A stretch of DNA of 35,878 nucleotides from Zoogloeaceae bacterium (lineage in GTDB: Bacteria; Pseudomonadota; Gammaproteobacteria; Burkholderiales; Rhodocyclaceae), in the NCBI GenBank assembly GCA_031258715.1, contig JAIRMN010000157.1:1-35878 (forward strand), in the 5' to 3' direction. Below are positions 28,505 to 35,878 of this stretch, piece after piece; the first letter of the stretch is position 1, and every line of letters starts with the position of its first letter. A program made the translations under genes and the position numbers. The notes under the pieces are model-generated. The model was not told where the DNA came from, did no database searches, and saw only the letters and a list, made by a program, of their open reading frames with translations.

Positions 28505-28987
28505 CTAAGCCATATCGCTCGTAGGACTGGCAGCCAAAACATTTTGGTGAAACTCGTTGATGTGCATAACGGCCTTGTGCCCATAAGCGATATGGGGGAG
28601 CACAATCTCGCTGGATTTAGTGAAGCGATGACCGATGCGAACAGTGTAAGACTTGAGCAGCCAGCTCAGGAAATTGGGAAAGTAGACTGCGTCCTCGACG
28701 TCACGCCATTTGACGCCTGCCATACCTTTTGACTAGGGGAAAATGCCGCTGTACACCCACACACCCTGATCGTCCGTGTAAAGGACGACGCTACGGATGG
28801 TAAAAACTTGGACTACGAAGAGGCCAATCCAGAATGCCATGAAAATACCGCCCAACCAGCCATTGACATTAATCAGGGCGTATCCGATGGCAAACATGAT
28901 GAGAAAAACAATGACAGGACGGACGTAGGCCGTCCATGACATGATGTAGCGCTGGACGACCTCGACGGGTTGCTGCTGTGATTCCAT
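28505..28987 (-). pseudogene. Bacterial-PH-like membrane protein interrupted by in-frame TAG
   Basis: ORF 28733..28987 ends ...SVVLYTDDQGVWVYSGIFP-TAG. The same frame continues SKGMAGVKWRDVEDAVYFPNFLSWLLKSYTVRIGHRFTKSSEIVL... (ORF 28505..28723). TAG is one base from TGG (Trp). Confidence 0.7.
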
Positions 28988-29449
28988 GATTCCTCCTTGG
29001 TGTGTGGTGTTGGCCCAACGCTTTGTTACGGACGGTCACGAATGGAGGATAACCATTCTCATATGGGAAATCAAGGACGGAGGGCAGGGGACAGAAAAGC
29101 TGCCGGCGCATCGAGCCGCGGGTTGCGGATCGGGATGGCTTCGTCGCCGCGCTCCCGGGAATTCGTGCAGGCTGAAATGCTGGATGTCGAAAACGATGCC
29201 CGATCGCGCCGCTTCCCGTCCGGCCATTTTGTCGACCGTTATGCATCGCGGCGTGAAGGGTTTTTCCGATTGCGACCGGCAGGCCGTCGAGGGTGACGGC
29301 AAGCGTCACGGTCGACCTGCCATCCCCCCGCGACCGCTCATCGGCGGAATTCTGCGCGCTCAAACGCGAAATCTTCAGCGCGCTGCACGACAACGCCGCC
29401 GTGAAACCGCCGGAAGTCGAATATCTCATTTGAGGGCAGAGGATGGAGG

Positions 29450-29965
29450 ACAAACCCCTCGACAATCACGCAAGCCAAATGACGGATGCGCATAATGCGA
29501 TAAAAGAATCGCTCGACCGGGTTACGGTCCTTGTGCGGATGCCTATCATGCGGGCGCGGAACCCGCCGGTTCTTGCGCGGGGGAATGACCGCCCCGATCT
29601 GGCGAACAGCCAAGGCATCGAGAAGATCATCCGAGTCTTTTGGATGCCCCCGCCGCGCGCTGATGCGCCCGCACAATGGCGCTGTCGATGAATGTTTCTT
29701 CAAAATCGGCATCTTGGACCAGACGCGCGAAAACCTCCTGCCAGATTCCCTTGCGCGACCAGCGGGCAAAACGCTGGTAGACACTGTTCCAGCGTCCGAA
29801 CTCTTCCGGCAGGCCGCGCCAGGAACAGCCTGTCCGCGCAACCCATAGCACGGCTTCAATGAATAGCCGGTTGTCGGCAGCCGGGCGTCCCAGATCGCCT
29901 TTCTTGCCTGGCAAGAGCGCCTCGACGCGTTGATACTGGTCATCCCGCAGATACATCCATGCCAT
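29450..29965 (-). mobile_element. Degenerate IS5-family transposase remnant (IS427/IS1031-like)
   Basis: MAWMYLRDDQYQRVEALLPGKKGDLGRPAADNRLFIEAVLWVARTGCSWRGLPEEFGRWNSVYQRFARWSRKGIW...DADFEETFIDSAIVRAHQRAAGASK. Then, in another frame, DSDDLLDALAVRQIGAVIPPRKNRR...RNPVERFFYRIMRIRHL. Middle of the DDE domain missing. Confidence 0.85.
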
Positions 29966-30124
29966 CTCAATCTCCTGGGTAAAAGCCAAGCCATGAACAG
30001 AAAATGAAACGAGTGAATAGTCCACCCGCACCCATTGAATGCGAATTGGAATTTTAATCGGACAAATTATACGGCATCGCGTGGAGGACGGTTGCCAACG
30101 GACGCTATCGACCTGGAGAACACA

Positions 30125-30187
30125 ATGTATTCAAGCGATCTGGCGGAAGCCCAATGGAATATGTTGGCGCTCCAAGTCTCCTTCTGA
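30125..30187 (+). mobile_element. Truncated N-terminus of a second IS5-type transposase
   Basis: MYSSDLAEAQWNMLALQVSF* resembles the YPSDLTDAQW start of IS5-family transposases; only 20 codons. Confidence 0.5.
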
Positions 30188-30227
30188 CGCCGCGCTCGCA
30201 GCCAGACCAGGAAGCTTTCGCCTTCAT

Positions 30228-30393
30228 CCAAAAACGAACTCCGGTTTGAAACCCCGCCCGATCGAGCGGCGCGAAGGCTGAGACCCCTTACTTACGGCCG
30301 GGGTTTCGACCGTAGCCATTGGGAAGGGGAGAGAACCCCATCCCCAATGGCGTCAGACCGACAGACCTGAAGGGCTATCGCTAATTTCTTGCT
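30228..30393 (+). repeat. ~165-bp structured interspersed repeat, copy 4
   Basis: Begins after TTCAT with CCAAAAACGAACTCCGGTTTGAAACCCCGCCC; ends ...GGGCTATCGCTAATTTCTTGCT. Confidence 0.9.
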
Positions 30394-30448
30394 CAAGGCG
30401 GATCGGCGCGGGCAAGGGCGACAGATGTCCTGTAAGGGCAGGGCTTCG

Positions 30449-31027
30449 TCAAATCCGCGCCAGGGCCTTGAGCGCCTGGCGAATGCCTTCGTTCGTGGGG
30501 AGATCGGGGGGCAGGAGGCGGGTGGCGGCGAGGGCTTCCTTTTCGGAATATCCCAGCGCCAGCAGGGCGTTCAGCACGTCGTCCGCGGCGGCAATCTCCG
30601 GCGCGGACGCGCTGCCGCCCTGGGCGGCGGGGAGTTTGCCCTTGAGTTCCAGAAGCAGGCGTTCGGCGGTTTTTTTGCCGATCCCGGGGACGCGGGTCAG
30701 CCGTCCGCTTTCCTGGCGCGCCACGGCCTCGGACAAGTCCGAGACCGAGAGGCCGGAAAGCACCGCCAGCGCCGTGCGCGCGCCCACGCCGGAAATTTTC
30801 AGCAACTGGCGGAAGGCGGCGCGTTCATTGGCTCCGCCGAAACCGTAGAGAAATTGCCCATCCTCGCGCGTGACGTGGTGAATCAGGAGCGTCACCGGTT
30901 CGCCCAACGCGGGCAGGTTGTAAAACGTGCTCATCGGCACGTCGATTTCATAACCGACGCCGCCCGCGTCGAGCAGGATCTGCGGCGGGTTTTTTTCGGC
31001 CAGGAGGCCGGAGAGTCGTCCTATCAT
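30449..31027 (-). CDS. ruvA: Holliday junction branch migration protein RuvA
   Basis: [87 protein letters not shown]. Confidence 0.95.
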   Translation of the reverse strand: MIGRLSGLLAEKNPPQILLDAGGVGYEIDVPMSTFYNLPALGEPVTLLIHHVTREDGQFLYGFGGANERAAFRQLLKISGVGARTALAVLSGLSVSDLSEAVARQESGRLTRVPGIGKKTAERLLLELKGKLPAAQGGSASAPEIAAADDVLNALLALGYSEKEALAATRLLPPDLPTNEGIRQALKALARI

Positions 31028-31530
31028 GATGTTTTCAGCGCCTCGATGCGTTTTGCCATGCCGCCCAATCCCGCGTGCGCGTGACAGATGGCGGCGGACA
31101 GCGCGTCCGAGGCGTCTGCCTGCGGCGCGCCGGAAAGATTGAGGAGGCGCATGACCATGTGCTCCACTTGCCGTTTCGCCGCCTTGCCCTGTCCGACCAC
31201 CGCCTGCTTGATTTGCAGCGCCGTGTATTCCGCCACCGGCAGGTTTCCGGCCACCAGCGCGGCAATGACCGCGCCGCGCGCCTGTCCCAGGAGCAGCGTG
31301 GAATGCGGATTCACATTGACGAACACCTTTTCCGCCACGGCTTCATCCGGCGCGTAGCGCGCCATGACTTCGCCCACGCCGACGAACAGCGTGCGGATCC
31401 GCTCCGGCAGGCGCGCTTTCGCGTTGGCGCGGATGCAGCCGCTGGCGACGTAACGCAGGACCGCGCCCTCCTTGTCGATGACGCCAAAGCCGGTCACGCG
31501 CAAGCCAGGATCAATGCCGAGGATACGCAT
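31024..31530 (-). CDS. ruvC: Crossover junction endodeoxyribonuclease RuvC
   Basis: [55 protein letters not shown]. Start chosen at 31530 inside ORF 31024..31656. Confidence 0.95.
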   Translation of the reverse strand: MRILGIDPGLRVTGFGVIDKEGAVLRYVASGCIRANAKARLPERIRTLFVGVGEVMARYAPDEAVAEKVFVNVNPHSTLLLGQARGAVIAALVAGNLPVAEYTALQIKQAVVGQGKAAKRQVEHMVMRLLNLSGAPQADASDALSAAICHAHAGLGGMAKRIEALKTS

Positions 31531-31613
31531 GGCGGAAGAGGAAGCAAAACATGCCGGGCAGGAAAGACAGGGAAAGGCCCCGCGACGGCAAGCCGCCGCG
31601 GGGTACGGAAGGA

Positions 31614-32798
31614 TTACAGATTCAACAGCGTCCGGGTGTGATGGGCGATCATCCATTCCTCGTTGGTGGGGATGACGAGCACATCGACGGTGCTCTCCGG
31701 GGCGCTGATGCGAACCTGGCGGCGCTCGTTGGCCTCGGAATCGAGCCGGATTCCCAGCCAGGCGGAAAGCAGGGTGACGCGGCGGCGGATTTCGGCGGCA
31801 TTCTCGCCGATGCCGCCGGTGAAGACCAGCGCGTCCAGGCCGCCCGCCGCCGCGGACATGGAGCCGATTTCGCGGGCGATGCGGTAGCAGAACAGATCGA
31901 CCGCTTCCCTGGCCTCCGGCTTCTCGCTGGCGAGCAGGGTGCGCATGTCCTGGCTGAGGCCGGAAACGCCGAGCAGGCCGGATTCCTTGTAGAGCAGGTT
32001 GGTGATTTCCCTGGCGTTCATGCCCTTGTTTTCCATCAGGTAGAGCAATACGCCGGGGTCGATGGCGCCGACGCGGGTTCCCATGACGAGGCCATCCACC
32101 GCCGTGAAGCCCATGGTGGTCGCCACGCCCTTGCGCCCCACCATCGCCGCCATGCTCGCGCCGTTGCCGAGGTGGGCGATGACGACGCGGCCTTCGGCGC
32201 GCGGCGAGTATTCCGGCAGGACGCGCGCGATGTATTCATAGGAAAGGCCGTGGAAACCATAGCGGCGCACGCCTTCCTCGGTGAAGGCGCGCGGCAGGCC
32301 GAAAATCTGCGCCTCATTGGGCTGGGCGCGGTGGAAGGCGGTATCGAAACAGCCGACCTGCGGCACATCGGGCATGAGCGACGAAATGGCGTAGATGCCC
32401 GCCAGATTGTGCGGCTGGTGCAGGGGCGCCAGCGGAATGAAGTTCGTGAGTTCTTCGAGCGTCTGTCCTTCCAGGCGCACGGGATGGGAAAAGATTTGCC
32501 CGCCGTGCACGACGCGATGGCCGACCGCGACGATCTTCCAGTCGGCGGCCTCGCCGGTAAACCAGGAAAGCAGGAAATCGAAGGCCTTCTGATGGTCGGG
32601 ATTGGCGACGGGCAAATCGGTGTTGGCGATTTTTTCGCCGTCCTTGTTCTTGGCGACCAGCTTGGCGACCGGGGTGCCGATGCCGTCGATTTGTCCGGAA
32701 ATGACCGCCGCGTCGCCCAATGCCTTTTCCAGGAGGGGAAAGAGGGCGAACTTGATCGAGGACGATCCGGCGTTGATGGTGAGGATGGCTTGACTCAT
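31614..32798 (-). CDS. ackA: Acetate kinase
   Basis: [62 protein letters not shown]. Confidence 0.96.
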   Translation of the reverse strand: MSQAILTINAGSSSIKFALFPLLEKALGDAAVISGQIDGIGTPVAKLVAKNKDGEKIANTDLPVANPDHQKAFDFLLSWFTGEAADWKIVAVGHRVVHGGQIFSHPVRLEGQTLEELTNFIPLAPLHQPHNLAGIYAISSLMPDVPQVGCFDTAFHRAQPNEAQIFGLPRAFTEEGVRRYGFHGLSYEYIARVLPEYSPRAEGRVVIAHLGNGASMAAMVGRKGVATTMGFTAVDGLVMGTRVGAIDPGVLLYLMENKGMNAREITNLLYKESGLLGVSGLSQDMRTLLASEKPEAREAVDLFCYRIAREIGSMSAAAGGLDALVFTGGIGENAAEIRRRVTLLSAWLGIRLDSEANERRQVRISAPESTVDVLVIPTNEEWMIAHHTRTLLNL

Positions 32799-32803
32799 GG
32801 CGG

Positions 32804-33757
32804 TTAGCTCCTGTTCTTCTGGTTGTTGGCGTGGACGATCAAGGCCGCGATGACGCAGGAGGCCGTGCGCGTTTCGGCGCTGTCGGCGCGGGAGGTGAGG
32901 ATGACCGGCGCCTTCGCGCCGAGCACGACGCCCGCGGTCAGGGCGTTGGCCAGGTATTCGAGCTGTTTGAACAGCACGTTGCCGACTTCCAGGTTGGGCA
33001 CCATGAAAATATCGGCCTGCCCGGCGACGGGCGAGACGATGCCCTTAATGGCGACGGCTTCCGGCGACACGGCGTTGTCGAAAGCCAGCGGGCCATCGAG
33101 CAGGCCGCCCTTGATCTGCCCGCGATCCGCCATTTTGCAGAGCGCGGCGGCTTCGAGCGTGGCGGGCATCTTGGGGTTTACGGTTTCCACGGCGGCGAGA
33201 ATGGCCACCTTGGGCGTGTCGATGCCGAGCGCCTTGCCCAGATCGATGGCGTTCTGGATGATGTCCGCCTTTTCTTCCAGCGAGGGCGCGATATTGACGG
33301 CGGCGTCGGTGATCAGCATGAGACGGGGATAAGTCGGCACGTCCATGACGAAAACGTGGCTGATGCGGCGGCTCGTGCGGAAATTGTTGGCGCGGGTGAC
33401 GACGGCGCCCATCAGTTCGTCGGTGTGCAGGCTGCCTTTCATCAACGCGCCGCTTTCGCCGTCGCGCGTCAGGGCCACGGCGGCATTGGCGGCCTCAATG
33501 CTGTCCTTGACATCGACGACGCGAAAGCCCTTGAGGTTGAGGCTGAATTCTTCCGCCACCGCGCGGATTTTCGTTTCAGGGCCGACGAGAATGGGATGGA
33601 TGATGCCGGCCTCCGCCGCCATCAACGGGCCGCGCAGGGATTCCCTGTCGCAGGGATAGGCCACGGCGACGGGGATCGGCGGAATATCCCGGGTGCGGCC
33701 AATCAGACGTTGCAGGCGCTCTTTTTTGTCTGCCAGGGGGGGGGTGTCGTTTTGCAT
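32804..33757 (-). CDS. Phosphate acetyl-/butyryltransferase
   Basis: Adjacent to ackA; PTA_PTB-family motifs ALMKGSLHTDELMGAVV, DAAVNIAPSLEEKADIIQNAIDLGKALGI, QADIFMVPNLEVGNVLFKQLEYLANAL. Confidence 0.9.
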   Translation of the reverse strand: MQNDTPPLADKKERLQRLIGRTRDIPPIPVAVAYPCDRESLRGPLMAAEAGIIHPILVGPETKIRAVAEEFSLNLKGFRVVDVKDSIEAANAAVALTRDGESGALMKGSLHTDELMGAVVTRANNFRTSRRISHVFVMDVPTYPRLMLITDAAVNIAPSLEEKADIIQNAIDLGKALGIDTPKVAILAAVETVNPKMPATLEAAALCKMADRGQIKGGLLDGPLAFDNAVSPEAVAIKGIVSPVAGQADIFMVPNLEVGNVLFKQLEYLANALTAGVVLGAKAPVILTSRADSAETRTASCVIAALIVHANNQKNRS

Positions 33758-33942
33758 AACAAACTCCAGGTGATAAGGGAAAATCAGGGGCAATCCGCCG
33801 GAAGCCGCTGGCGACGGCTTTTTTCATCGTCCAGACGTGCAACCCGACGCCGCCCTGAACGCGCATATTAACCCGAATGCGCGATGCCGTGGCGGGAAGA
33901 GTTCACGCCAGAACGCCCAGGTTTCCGGAAGCGCCTCCCCGG

Positions 33943-34689
33943 TTACGCCAGCCGTCGACGGGCAAGCGCGAGGGCGAGGCGCCAGGCGATGAAGGCGGTG
34001 GCGATCAGGGCGGCGACATGGATGAGGGGGTCGGGGGGAACATGGCCCTGCAGAAGCGGACGCGCCAGCGCGACGCCGTGGGCGAGCGGCAGCCAGGCGC
34101 CCAGGCTGGAGAGCCAGCCGGGCAGTTGGTCGACCGGGAAAAAGACGCCGGAAATCAGGGTCATGGGCGTGACGAACAGGGTGAAGTAATACATGAAAAA
34201 GCCATAGGACGAGGCCAGCGTCGTGAAAACCAGACCCAGCGCCGCGAAAGCCAGTCCCATCAGGAAGATCACCGGCAAGACCCAGAGCGCCAGGCTATCC
34301 CTTGTCAGTCCCATCAGGGCGATGACCAGCAGGATGGCCGCGCCGGAAAGCAGCGCCTTGCTGGCCGCCCAGACCAGTTCGCCCAGCAGTATGTCGGCAA
34401 GTCCCAGCGGCGTGTTGAGGATGGCTTCCCAGGTTTTTTGTTCGTGCATCCGCGCGAAGGCCGAATAGAGGGACTCGAAACTGGCGGCGTTCATGGTGGA
34501 AGCGCAGATGACGCCCGCCGAAAGAAAGACCACGTAAGGCTGTCCTTCCAGCGAAGGCAATAATCCCCCCAACCCATAGCCCAGGCCGAACATGTAGATC
34601 ATGGGATCGGCAAGATTGCCCAACAGGGCGGGCAAGGCCATCTTGCGCCAGACAAAGAAATTGCGCTGCCAGACCGCCACCCAGTTCAT
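33943..34689 (-). CDS. ABC-2-type transporter permease, NodJ-like
   Basis: 248 aa, multi-TM; FLSAGVICASTMNAASFESLYSAFARMHEQKTWEAILNTPLGLADILLGELVWAASKA, TPMTLISGVFFPVDQLP. Confidence 0.9.
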   Translation of the reverse strand: MNWVAVWQRNFFVWRKMALPALLGNLADPMIYMFGLGYGLGGLLPSLEGQPYVVFLSAGVICASTMNAASFESLYSAFARMHEQKTWEAILNTPLGLADILLGELVWAASKALLSGAAILLVIALMGLTRDSLALWVLPVIFLMGLAFAALGLVFTTLASSYGFFMYYFTLFVTPMTLISGVFFPVDQLPGWLSSLGAWLPLAHGVALARPLLQGHVPPDPLIHVAALIATAFIAWRLALALARRRLA

Positions 34690-34860
34690 CTAAAAACCAA
34701 CTCCGGTTTGAAACCCCGCCCGATCGAGCGGCGCGAAGGTTGGGACCCCTTATCTACGCTACGGCCGGGGTTTTGACCGTAGCCATTGGGGAGGGGAGAG
34801 AACCCCCTTTCCAATGGCGTCAGACCGGCAGTCCTGAAGGGCTGCCGCCAGTTTCTTGCT
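34690..34860 (+). repeat. ~165-bp structured interspersed repeat, copy 5
   Basis: Begins after TTCAT with CTAAAAACCAACTCCGGTTTGAAACCCCGCCC; ends ...GGGCTGCCGCCAGTTTCTTGCT. Directly abuts the ATG of the 33943..34689 permease. Confidence 0.9.
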
Positions 34861-35120
34861 TTCTTGTCGCGTCTCAACGTCCATGTCAAGGGATGGCCGT
34901 CTTTTCGGCGCTGTCACGGCAAGCGCGCCAAACGCGCCATTGGCCGATGCCGGCGGCGCGGCGCTCACCGCTCCGGAATCGCCCGCGCCCACGCGCCGGA
35001 AACCGCGCGTTCCTTTCTTCTTCGTGGACAGGACTTTCCCAAGGCGGGAAAACGGACGCAAGTATATCCCAACCTCCAGATCCATGTCCGGGACCCGCGG
35101 GACGCGATTCAAACGGGGGC

Positions 35121-35295
35121 GGAGGACAGGAATCAGGAAACAGAGAAAGTTACCGGCGTATCAAGCCGCGGGTCAGGCATCTGGATTGCTTCGCCGCTTC
35201 GCTCCGGAGAATGACGGACTTGGGCGCATGCCAAGCTGCGCCGCGCTTTTGACGAGGCGGAGGGCGCTCTGATTCCTGATCCCTGTCCCTCCTAC
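35121..35295. repeat. REP/BIME-like element with inverted GGACAGGAATCAGG-type ends
   Basis: GGACAGGAATCAGG...AAAGTTACCGGCGTATCAAGCCGCGGGTCAGGCATCTGGATTGCTTCGC... then ...CTGATTCCTGATCCCTGTCC. Related segments near 25930-25965 (inverted) and 29083-29140. Confidence 0.6.
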
Positions 35296-35488
35296 TGTTG
35301 TTTTTTTGCAACAAACTGAACTTTTTTTTGCCGGGGCGCGCGGCTTTTGCTTGGCGGGGGGGTTTTAGCGGCGTTATAGTCCGCCCTGCCTTGATTCCCG
35401 TGTTGCGCGCTTTCCCGTTTTTCCTCATGGCGGTTGTGCGGCGCGACGCGGTTTTTTAAACGTAGCACCACCTGTGGAGAAAAATTCC

Positions 35489-35878
35489 ATGCAAAAGAAA
35501 CTCATCGCGCTCGCCGTCGCCACCCTGGCCTCCGGCGCTGTGCTTGCTCAATCCAACGTGACCGTCTATGGCACGGTCGACGTCGGCTACACCAATCGCG
35601 GCGACGCCATCCATAGCAGCGGCTCCACCAACCAAATCAACTCCGGACAATCCGACACCAGCAAGATCGGCTTTACCGGCGTCGAAGACCTGGGCAACGG
35701 CAACAAGGTGCTCTTCGTGCTGGAAGCCGGTTTCCACGCGGACGACGGCACCATCAACGACCAACTGTTCAGCGAACAAGCCTTCCTGGGACTCACCGGC
35801 AACTGGGGCACCTCCATCGCGGGCCGCCTGGTCGCGCCGCGTCATGGCTTCCTCGCTTCCATCGACCCCTTCGGCGCG
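35489..35878 (+). CDS. Gram-negative general porin, N-terminal part (truncated by window end)
   Basis: MQKKLIALAVATLASGAVLAQSNVTVYGTVDVGYTNRG...SKIGFTGVEDLGNGNKVLFVLEAGF...RLFSEQAFLGLTG-type porin start; GGAGA Shine-Dalgarno upstream. Confidence 0.92.
   Translation, partial: MQKKLIALAVATLASGAVLAQSNVTVYGTVDVGYTNRGDAIHSSGSTNQINSGQSDTSKIGFTGVEDLGNGNKVLFVLEAGFHADDGTINDQLFSEQAFLGLTGNWGTSIAGRLVAPRHGFLASIDPFGA

Noticed and set aside
24081-28987. Anti-phage defence island
   Set aside because: No recognisable nuclease, NTPase, TIR, reverse transcriptase or toxin-antitoxin signature; membrane and WG/FGE proteins alone do not support the claim.
28869-29465. 198-aa minus ORF and nearby ORFs between the bPH-like gene and the IS5 remnant
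   Set aside because: No recognisable motifs; overlaps REP-like sequence. A short + strand reading (SVTVDLPSPRDRSSAEFCALKREIFSALHDNAAVKPPEVEYLI) looks protein-like but could not be tied to a family.
34860-35280. Overlapping ORFs between repeat copy 5 and the porin
   Set aside because: Region is made of repeat and REP-like sequence; no coherent coding signal.
35290-35335. TTGTTTTTTTGCAACAA as a terminator or operator upstream of the porin
   Set aside because: Only a 5-bp stem with AT-rich loop; too weak to call without expression data.

Overview
35.9 kb of GC-rich, probably betaproteobacterial chromosome; the taxon is inferred from the pilBCD, ntrBC, hemB/engB and porin gene types. Housekeeping blocks: initiator tRNA, coaX-birA, ntrBC, galE, pilBCD, gph-sppA, cytochrome c4, engB-hemB, ruvCA, ackA-pta, and the start of a porin. 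Accessory regions: (i) a TonB-dependent siderophore-type receptor and a YddA/SbmA-type ABC exporter/importer next to a CueR-like MerR regulator. Matching MerR-type promoters (19-bp spacer, dyad operator) precede both the receptor and the regulator. (ii) An IS200/IS605-type element with damaged tnpA and tnpB. (iii) A ~165-bp highly structured interspersed repeat in five copies. One end always follows TTCAT/ATCAT, so it abuts an ATG on the opposite strand, and it carries a GGAG Shine-Dalgarno-like motif at the right distance. In effect it is a mobile 5' leader. (iv) A same-strand cluster of an FGE-sulfatase-domain protein, paralogous small membrane proteins, a WG-repeat protein, a zinc-ribbon protein and a bPH-like protein. 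Several genes (ntrC, the bPH-like gene, possibly zinc-ribbon/WG) carry in-frame TAG codons. merR and tnpB carry frameshifts, and tnpA has a TGA at an apparent Cys codon. All calls come from reading the sequence and the supplied ORFs; no database search was run.
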